DNA of 35,078 nucleotides from assembly GCA_945878515.1 (NCBI GenBank), contig CAMCTL010000010.1, positions 1 to 35,078 of the forward strand. The letters run 5' to 3'. A program made the translations under genes and the position numbers. The DNA is from Flavobacterium psychrophilum (GTDB lineage: Bacteria > Bacteroidota > Bacteroidia > Flavobacteriales > Flavobacteriaceae). This document shows, piece by piece, positions 31,031 to 35,078 of this stretch. The notes beneath the pieces were generated by a model. It was given only the letters and a program-made list of their open reading frames with translations. It searched no databases and was not told where the DNA came from. How positions within the stretch are numbered: position 1 is the stretch's first letter; the number at the start of each line of letters is the position of its first letter.

Positions 31031-31540
31031 TCAGCATTCGGTTTTTGGTTCGGTTAATATTTCCCCACAAACAAAACAAAACTCAGCCGTTGTTTCACAC
31101 CCGCATTGTACAGATAGCGTTCTTGTTTCCGCTATCCAATGCGGACATACCCCCGCCGCTACTCCCTCCCCTTCGGGGAGGGCTGGGGTGGGGATTGGGG
31201 TTGGGGTCTGCGCAAATTGTTGGTTTAAAATTGATTGTATAAATCGAATCACATTCCGATCATAATCATTCAGCGGATGTTCATCTGTTAGAATAGTAAA
31301 TTGCTCTAAAAAATGAGCCTCAAAATACTCCAGCATAAAAGTGTGCTTTTTGTCTTTAGTAAAAAGATTGGCACCAATCTGAACCTCCAGTTGTTTCTTC
31401 TTGAACTTCAAAATCACTTTGTCCAAGACAGATCGCGCTACTTTTACAGATCGGTCTTTATGTGGAAAGTGATCCAAAAACCCAAAGGCATAAACCAAAG
31501 AATTCAACTGTTTTTCCGATATTTTTAGCTTAACTTTCAT
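31031..31540 (-). CDS. Early protein paralogue 2 fused to a zinc-ribbon tail
   Basis: 169 aa. Residues 1-110 copy paralogue 1. Residues about 111-130 (TPTPIPTPALPEGEG) come from an extended palindromic element. Residues about 131-169 are a zinc-ribbon-like tail (CPHWIAET, then CGCETTAEFCFVCGE, ending TEPKTEC) almost identical to the end of the membrane protein at 31675-31917. The chimera joins three separate pieces in one frame. Confidence 0.8.
   Translation of the reverse strand: MKVKLKISEKQLNSLVYAFGFLDHFPHKDRSVKVARSVLDKVILKFKKKQLEVQIGANLFTKDKKHTFMLEYFEAHFLEQFTILTDEHPLNDYDRNVIRFIQSILNQQFAQTPTPIPTPALPEGEGVAAGVCPHWIAETRTLSVQCGCETTAEFCFVCGEILTEPKTEC
31162..31207. repeat. Palindromic element copy 9, at the fusion joint
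   Basis: CCCTCCCC TTCG GGGAGGG hairpin with a lengthened GGGGTGGGGATTGGGGTTGGGG tail. Encodes the TPTPIPTPALPEGEG linker of paralogue 2. Confidence 0.85.
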
Positions 31541-31674
31541 TTTTCAGGTCGTTCAAATTTATTTTTACTATAATTCCAAATGATTGGCTCTTCATTTATT
31601 GGAAAAAAAATAATTCCAATAATATTTCCGCTTTTGTCGCGATAATCCTCGGAGAGTTTAGAAACTATTACCAC
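31537..31674 (-). CDS. Possible small protein in the early operon
   Basis: 45 aa with a GTG start, directly following the TAA of the upstream zinc-ribbon membrane gene in the same frame. It ends in a TGA that overlaps the ATG of paralogue 2. Reads KLSEDYRDKSGNIIGIIFFP, then IIWNYSKNKF. It fills the gap exactly, but it could also be a non-coding remnant of a longer gene. Confidence 0.4.
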   Translation of the reverse strand: MVIVSKLSEDYRDKSGNIIGIIFFPINEEPIIWNYSKNKFERPEK

Positions 31675-31917
31675 TTAACAATCGGTTTTAGGTTCCGTTA
31701 ACATTTCCCCACAAACAAAACAAAACTCAGCAGTAGTTTCACAGCCACACTGGCTGGATAGAATTCTTGTTTCCGCTATCCAATGAGGACAAACCTCCTC
31801 AATGCTATAACATTCCACTTGATCCAAAGCCTCGGATATACCAAGAAAATAACCTGTCCAAAAAACAGCACTAATTACCATTAGCGCAAATACAATCATT
31901 ATTACAATTTCCCACAT
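31675..31917 (-). CDS. Membrane protein with zinc-ribbon-like tail
   Basis: 80 aa. One N-terminal membrane helix (IVIMIVFALMVISAVFWTGYF, about 4-24). The C-terminal 40 residues carry CPHWIAET, CGCETTAEFCFVCGE and a final Cys. The same tail is the end of paralogue 2 at 31031-31540, so this gene is a candidate donor or recipient. Two bases lie before it from the GemA-like gene's stop. Confidence 0.7.
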   Translation of the reverse strand: MWEIVIMIVFALMVISAVFWTGYFLGISEALDQVECYSIEEVCPHWIAETRILSSQCGCETTAEFCFVCGEMLTEPKTDC

Positions 31918-31918
31918 C

Positions 31919-32395
31919 TTATTTATATTTAGATTTCACAATTCCGCTCAATGCTTTAATCAATTTTTCGAGTTCCAACGGATTCATATCCTTGAGAGGC
32001 TTTCTTACTGGCGATTTTTCGCCTTTTAGAAAATTACTCAAACGTTCCAAATCTGGAACTTCGCCCCTCTTTTCAGAAGGCTTTACCCATTGCATCTGAT
32101 AGAGTAACGATAGTATTACTTTGTGTTTTGGGTTGGTTTTGTCGAATACTGCCCAGTTTTCAGTAGGTTGGTTTACTGGTGTAGAACCTTCTTGTGCCAT
32201 TATAATTTTTTTTGCTTGCGCTTGAGTAATTGACTTCAAGCTCGTGCGGTTCACATCGGCGGTAACCCATTGTACCCATTCATTTTTTGTATCCACTTGA
32301 TACTGGCAGTTTTTCATTATCCTATTGGTTTGAAAAGTCAAAATGGGTAAATCGTCGCCAATGGTTTCGGTGGGTTTTACTTTATTTGCTGGCAT
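31919..32395 (-). CDS. GemA-like (Mu gp16-type) regulator
   Basis: 158 aa. Mu gp16/GemA proteins are early regulators near the replication genes. The end SNFLKGEKSPVRKPLKDMNP, then LELEKLIKALSGIV, resembles the DUF1018/GemA C-terminus (loop, basic patch, then helix). The first half has SITQAQAKKIIMAQEG and NPKHKVILSLLYQMQW, also in the GemA style. It overlaps the lipoprotein gene by 14 bases. Assignment moderate. Confidence 0.5.
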   Translation of the reverse strand: MPANKVKPTETIGDDLPILTFQTNRIMKNCQYQVDTKNEWVQWVTADVNRTSLKSITQAQAKKIIMAQEGSTPVNQPTENWAVFDKTNPKHKVILSLLYQMQWVKPSEKRGEVPDLERLSNFLKGEKSPVRKPLKDMNPLELEKLIKALSGIVKSKYK

Positions 32396-32606
32396 TGTCT
32401 AACCTGGTTTTTTCCTCCGAAATAAGAGAATCTACAATTTGAATTCGTTTCTCATGACTCAAATTTTCTTTAGTTTTAAGTAAAGCTTGTAAATATTCAA
32501 GCTTTACTTTTTGTAGTTCATAATGCTCAATTTGCAATTCCGTTTCTGATTTTTTACAGCCAGTTAACAAGAAACTTAATCCTATTGTGATGATCGCTTT
32601 TTTCAT
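32382..32606 (-). CDS. Small lipoprotein
   Basis: 74 aa. A signal peptide with lipobox LLTGC (Cys17) and a Lys-rich start, followed by a charged coiled-coil helix (YELQKVKLEYLQALLKTKEN). A lipoprotein in an early phage operon is a candidate for superinfection exclusion or envelope modification. It is far from the lysis genes, so it is not an obvious spanin partner. It sits immediately downstream of the tRNA-like element. Confidence 0.7.
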   Translation of the reverse strand: MKKAIITIGLSFLLTGCKKSETELQIEHYELQKVKLEYLQALLKTKENLSHEKRIQIVDSLISEEKTRLDNASK

Positions 32607-32628
32607 TTTGTTGTTGTTTTTATGTTTG

Positions 32629-32702
32629 CTCCCGATGCAGGATTCGAACCTGCATTCCAGTCCTGATATTTCTGATGCTATTACCGTTTATACGAATCGG
32701 GA
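32629..32702 (-). tRNA. tRNA-like element with abnormal anticodon arm
   Basis: 74 nt. The 5' TCCCGAT pairs with 3' ATCGGGA (7-bp acceptor) plus a discriminator G. The T arm is canonical: GCAGG TTCGAAT CCTGC. The D region keeps a GG pair and 3 bp (TAT/ATA). No 5-bp anticodon stem with a 7-base loop forms; the best is TCAG/CTGG with an 11-base loop and a 2-base variable region. CCA is not encoded. It exactly fills the gap between two phage genes. No amino acid can be assigned, so it may be a decayed tRNA or a tRNA-like RNA. Confidence 0.5.
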
Positions 32703-32709
32703 AACCGAA

Positions 32710-32910
32710 TTAACCTTTATATTCTGCTTTTGTGTGTGTTTTAAATGCCTTATTCTCAATCACGGCTTTTCTATAATTACCGAAAGCGTTAGTTTCCTGT
32801 GATGTCAATTCTTGCCGTGCTACCCAATTGCCGTTTGTGTCTTTATAGACTTCCTTGCCGTTGACGTTATAGGATTCGTGATCTGTTATTGGTATTATTT
32901 TGACGCTCAT
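32710..32910 (-). CDS. Small phage protein
   Basis: 66 aa. MSVKIIPITDHESYNVNGKE, then YKDTNGNWVARQELTSQET and a basic end. A small beta-rich protein with an NGKxVYKDxNGNW pattern that may form a hairpin. Not recognised. The stop is 8 bases before the tRNA-like element, which could be processed from the same transcript. Confidence 0.65.
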   Translation of the reverse strand: MSVKIIPITDHESYNVNGKEVYKDTNGNWVARQELTSQETNAFGNYRKAVIENKAFKTHTKAEYKG

Positions 32911-33043
32911 TTTCGAGTTGTTTAAAGAAGGTTTTTATCTTAAATCGAAACCAAAGGATATACTCGACAATGGCTTTTCCGTTGAGTACTGCTATCAAAA
33001 CTATTAATAGCAGTACAGTGCTTTGGTCGCTACTCGGTTGCAT
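32867..33043 (-). CDS. Small membrane protein overlapping both neighbours
   Basis: 58 aa. An N-terminal membrane helix (TVLLLIVLIAVLNGKAIVEYILWF) is followed by a basic, Asn-rich tail. Its ATG lies inside the last codons of the DUF3164 gene (14-base overlap) and its last 44 bases are shared with the next gene in another frame. It explains the otherwise empty 119-base gap. Probable but not proven. Confidence 0.5.
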   Translation of the reverse strand: MQPSSDQSTVLLLIVLIAVLNGKAIVEYILWFRFKIKTFFKQLENERQNNTNNRSRIL

Positions 33044-33740
33044 CTTCCTGGGGAATTACTTCAGAGAAAAATTCAAACTTATAACCGCTTAAAAAGTCTG
33101 CCGATGACATCGACAAAGGAATAGATGTTTTAGAACCATCCTCGTTGATTAAAGAAGCTTCGATAAACCAAGAAGAGCGCACTGGCTTATATGCTGCTGC
33201 TATAATTCCAACGCCATCCGTAAACTCTTCGTTATTAAAATCTTTAGTCAATTGTTGAAGCTCCAGAACTCGTGAACCTTTCAAGTTGCCTTTTGCATCC
33301 TTTTTCAAAAGGTTGAAAACAATTTTAACCAACGCTGCCGTTTCCTCATTCGTGGCCAATGACGTAATGTAATTTTGAACCTTTTCTATTCCTGCAGTAA
33401 CGGTGTCGTCCCAACCGTCATTAATTCGGTACCCGATTTGTATTTCTTCCCGATCAGTCGAAAAGGTGTGCGATTGTTGTTTTTCTTTCAATCCGTAAAC
33501 CTTATTTTTTAGGTCTAAAATATCTTCGAAAAATTTGAAGGTTTCCGTTTTGGCATCGCTTATGATTTCTGAAGCTTTGCAAAGTTTAAAAATTGCTTTT
33601 GGTACCGTTTCAGCAACTAAGGCTTTGTACGCCTCACGGTCTTGGTCTTTTTTGGCTTCAATTTTTGCGAGTGCAGCCTTTAATTGTTCTGGAGTCGCTT
33701 GACTCAAATCGATTGGTTTTTCTTGTGTTTCTGTGTTCAT
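33030..33740 (-). CDS. DUF3164 family protein
   Basis: 236 aa. DUF3164 proteins are typical early proteins of Mu-like phages. Seen: ATPEQLKAALAKIEAKKDQD (about 15-34), ALVAETVPKAIFKLCKASE, the FSTDREEIQIGYRINDGWDD beta-turn (about 93-112) and FKPVRSS-like PVRSSWFIEASLINEDG at the end. Function unknown, but the family co-occurs with the transposase genes, supporting the Mu-like call. Confidence 0.75.
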   Translation of the reverse strand: MNTETQEKPIDLSQATPEQLKAALAKIEAKKDQDREAYKALVAETVPKAIFKLCKASEIISDAKTETFKFFEDILDLKNKVYGLKEKQQSHTFSTDREEIQIGYRINDGWDDTVTAGIEKVQNYITSLATNEETAALVKIVFNLLKKDAKGNLKGSRVLELQQLTKDFNNEEFTDGVGIIAAAYKPVRSSWFIEASLINEDGSKTSIPLSMSSADFLSGYKFEFFSEVIPQEDATE

Positions 33741-33742
33741 TT

Positions 33743-33973
33743 TTATTTATTTAAATTGTTTATTATTTCAATCACAAATTCTATTTTTTCCCGCAACGCC
33801 TGTGCGTGGTGGTAGTTCTCATTACCCGACAATAGCTGTCCTCGCTCCTGGTTAATTTGGATTCTCTCTAATGCAGAGAAATGTCCTGCCTTGCCTCTTT
33901 CCTTCAGCTCCGTGTCATATCTTAAAACATCGCCTAGTGCCGCAAATCTTTCTGGGATTTTAAATTCTTTCAT
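33743..33973 (-). CDS. Small early protein
   Basis: 76 aa from ATG 33973, two bases after the upstream stop; a TTG two codons earlier overlaps that stop and is not preferred. MKEFKIPERFAALGDVLRYD, then a helical, charged body. Not recognised. Tight spacing to both neighbours marks it as co-translated. Confidence 0.65.
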   Translation of the reverse strand: MKEFKIPERFAALGDVLRYDTELKERGKAGHFSALERIQINQERGQLLSGNENYHHAQALREKIEFVIEIINNLNK

Positions 33974-33975
33974 AA

Positions 33976-34353
33976 TCAATTAGCATAAAAAATGAATTCA
34001 TTCAATCTGGTTACATAAGGCAATTCCTGTTTTGCCTTGGGCTTGTAAGCTTCCAGCAACGCCGACGGAAAATTTTTATAAACCTGAACAATACAACCGT
34101 TGTAGTGATATGCCAACCTATCGGCACGTTTAGGAATGTTATCTACCATTGCCAGAAACTCATTTTCGTTTTTTGCCCACTCAGTCATAAAATACTTGTT
34201 GATAGCGGCATTCGAAAAATAACATTGAAACATCTGTGGGCTAGTGCTGTATTTGTGGCACCAGGACCAGTAATGTTTTAGTACTAAGTCTTCGTATTCC
34301 TTCGCAGAAATTTGTAGGTAATCTTGGATTTGATTTTGTGTTGTTGTTTTCAT
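33976..34353 (-). CDS. Uncharacterised early phage protein
   Basis: 125 aa. MKTTTQNQIQDYLQISAKEY, then LKHYWSWCHKYSTSPQMFQC, and YHYNGCIVQVYKNFPSA. A helical protein rich in Trp, Tyr and Phe; no family is recognised. Ten bases separate it from the ATPase stop. Position next to the ATPase suggests a replication or transposition accessory role, unproven. Confidence 0.6.
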   Translation of the reverse strand: MKTTTQNQIQDYLQISAKEYEDLVLKHYWSWCHKYSTSPQMFQCYFSNAAINKYFMTEWAKNENEFLAMVDNIPKRADRLAYHYNGCIVQVYKNFPSALLEAYKPKAKQELPYVTRLNEFIFYAN

Positions 34354-34363
34354 AACTTGTTTT

Positions 34364-35002
34364 TTAATCTTGTTGATGTTCTCCTCTTAATTTTTTGTAT
34401 CCTTCGTCCCAAATGGTGTAAAAGCCACCATTTGGACCGATTGTCCTTCCTTTGCAAGCTGCCAAGAATCCTGTTACGAAAACTTTTTGTTTGGCATCAA
34501 ACATTATACTTTTTTCAAGTTCCGACCGTGGGTTGTTCCCTTGCGCGTGACCTGAAATCACTATTATTTTCTTTTTGTACTTCCTTTTGAATTCGAGATA
34601 CTGCTCAAAACTTTTAAAGAAGTATATTCCTGAATCAATAAAAACCACATTAGGAGAGCCACGTTTGTCGAGATAGGCACACATTTGGTCGTAATCATAA
34701 CTAGCAGCTAGAAATGTGTTTTTAACGTCTGACGTGCCTACGATTTCGTTTCTTTCTATGAAATCGCTGTCGTCCGTTTCCTCTTCCAATAAGTTGTAGA
34801 ACGTGTCCTCTGTTTTGGCAAACTCTTTGGCCAATTGCAAAAGGAAGGTGGACTTTCCCGAGGCACTCGCACCCCAAACAAACCAAACACCTTTATTTTG
34901 CGGTTCTTTAAAAGCCTGATACATTTCGCCTTCAAAGGGTATTCTCTCAATTTTTTGATTTAGAATATTAGCAACTGTTAAGGCTTTTTTCAGTGCTACC
35001 AT
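34364..35002 (-). CDS. P-loop ATPase (RecA/DnaB-like, early region)
   Basis: 212 aa. Walker A GASASGKS (residues 44-51) and Walker B VVFIDS (about 118-123), then a KKIIVISGH sensor-like strand (about 142-150). This is a small ASCE ATPase, probably acting on DNA in replication or transposition. It is shorter than classical MuB and lacks an obvious MuB N-terminal HTH, so it may be a second early ATPase. Its ATG overlaps the end of the upstream gene by 7 bases. Confidence 0.7.
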   Translation of the reverse strand: MVALKKALTVANILNQKIERIPFEGEMYQAFKEPQNKGVWFVWGASASGKSTFLLQLAKEFAKTEDTFYNLLEEETDDSDFIERNEIVGTSDVKNTFLAASYDYDQMCAYLDKRGSPNVVFIDSGIYFFKSFEQYLEFKRKYKKKIIVISGHAQGNNPRSELEKSIMFDAKQKVFVTGFLAACKGRTIGPNGGFYTIWDEGYKKLRGEHQQD

Positions 35003-35078
35003 ACAAGGTTACCTTCTGGAAGGTTCAACACTTGTCTAACTAGCCCCATCGTCAACTCCTGTCCTAATCTTTCGGCCT
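34996..35078 (-). CDS. C-terminus of an upstream early gene (partial)
   Basis: The frame is open from the window edge to a TAG at 34996-34998 and reads AERLGQELTMGLVRQVLNLP. Only 26 residues are visible. It overlaps the ATPase start (ATGGTAG), so the two are coupled. The rest is outside the window. Confidence 0.65.
   Translation of the reverse strand, partial: AERLGQELTMGLVRQVLNLPEGNLVW

Noticed and set aside
11165..31207. GC-rich repeats as ordinary transcription terminators
   Set aside because: Several lie inside open genes and lack T-runs; real terminators (2386, 3122, 18379, 27256) look different.
34364..35002. Calling the ATPase MuB
   Set aside because: It lacks a visible N-terminal HTH and is short; a generic P-loop ATPase is all the sequence supports.

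Overview
This window holds host chromosome and most of a Mu-like transposable prophage from an AT-rich member of the Bacteroidota, probably Flavobacteriaceae. The assignment rests on TAnnTTTG promoter elements with few Shine-Dalgarno sites, the long purC type, and small dispersed repeats of the kind found in Flavobacterium. The genus is an inference from sequence style, not a database match.

Region 1 (1-2520) is host: a 532-base intergenic stretch with a nested inverted-repeat (MITE-like) element, a Cof-type HAD phosphatase, and purC with its terminator. Region 2 (about 2521 to beyond 35078) is the prophage. Its likely right end is at about 2521, where a 5'-TG is followed by two CGAAATTTCC repeats exactly 22 bases apart, as in abutting Mu-type transposase sites. 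The transposase end lies outside the window to the right.

The phage is read mostly from right to left. From 35.0 to 27.3 kb is a tightly overlapping early cassette on the minus strand: P-loop ATPase, DUF3164, GemA-like protein, DUF4406, ASCH-like protein, lipoprotein, zinc-ribbon proteins, several tiny genes and a tRNA-like element. The DNA packaging/head block (TerS, TerL, gp36-like, DUF935 portal, MuF, gpG, tail terminator-like) is on the plus strand at 20.6-27.0 kb. It runs divergently from the protease/scaffold, major capsid, lysis (holin-like, GH24 endolysin, u-spanin), sheath, tube, chaperones, tape measure, baseplate and fibre genes, which run leftwards on the minus strand from 20.5 to 3.2 kb. 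The region between the two blocks holds a 33-base near-palindrome that could be a shared operator. The last phage genes are a Sec-signal fibre protein, a Sec-signal glycoside hydrolase, a tiny Gly-rich protein and a 5'-truncated formyltransferase.

The least ordinary content is as follows. (i) Nine copies of a GC-rich palindromic element occur; five are translated in frame inside phage proteins, and four sit so that a TAA at their edge is the stop codon of the adjoining gene. (ii) The MuF protein carries a nuclease-like (PBECR-type) C-terminal domain, followed in frame by an orphan 36-codon tail that looks like a displaced former C-terminus. (iii) A tail-chaperone frameshift is present at GGGGAAAAAGG. 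(iv) A zinc-ribbon module has been copied onto a duplicated early gene through a palindromic element. (v) A 36-bp promoter/terminator module is duplicated. (vi) A 74-nt tRNA-like element has intact acceptor and T arms but no normal anticodon arm.
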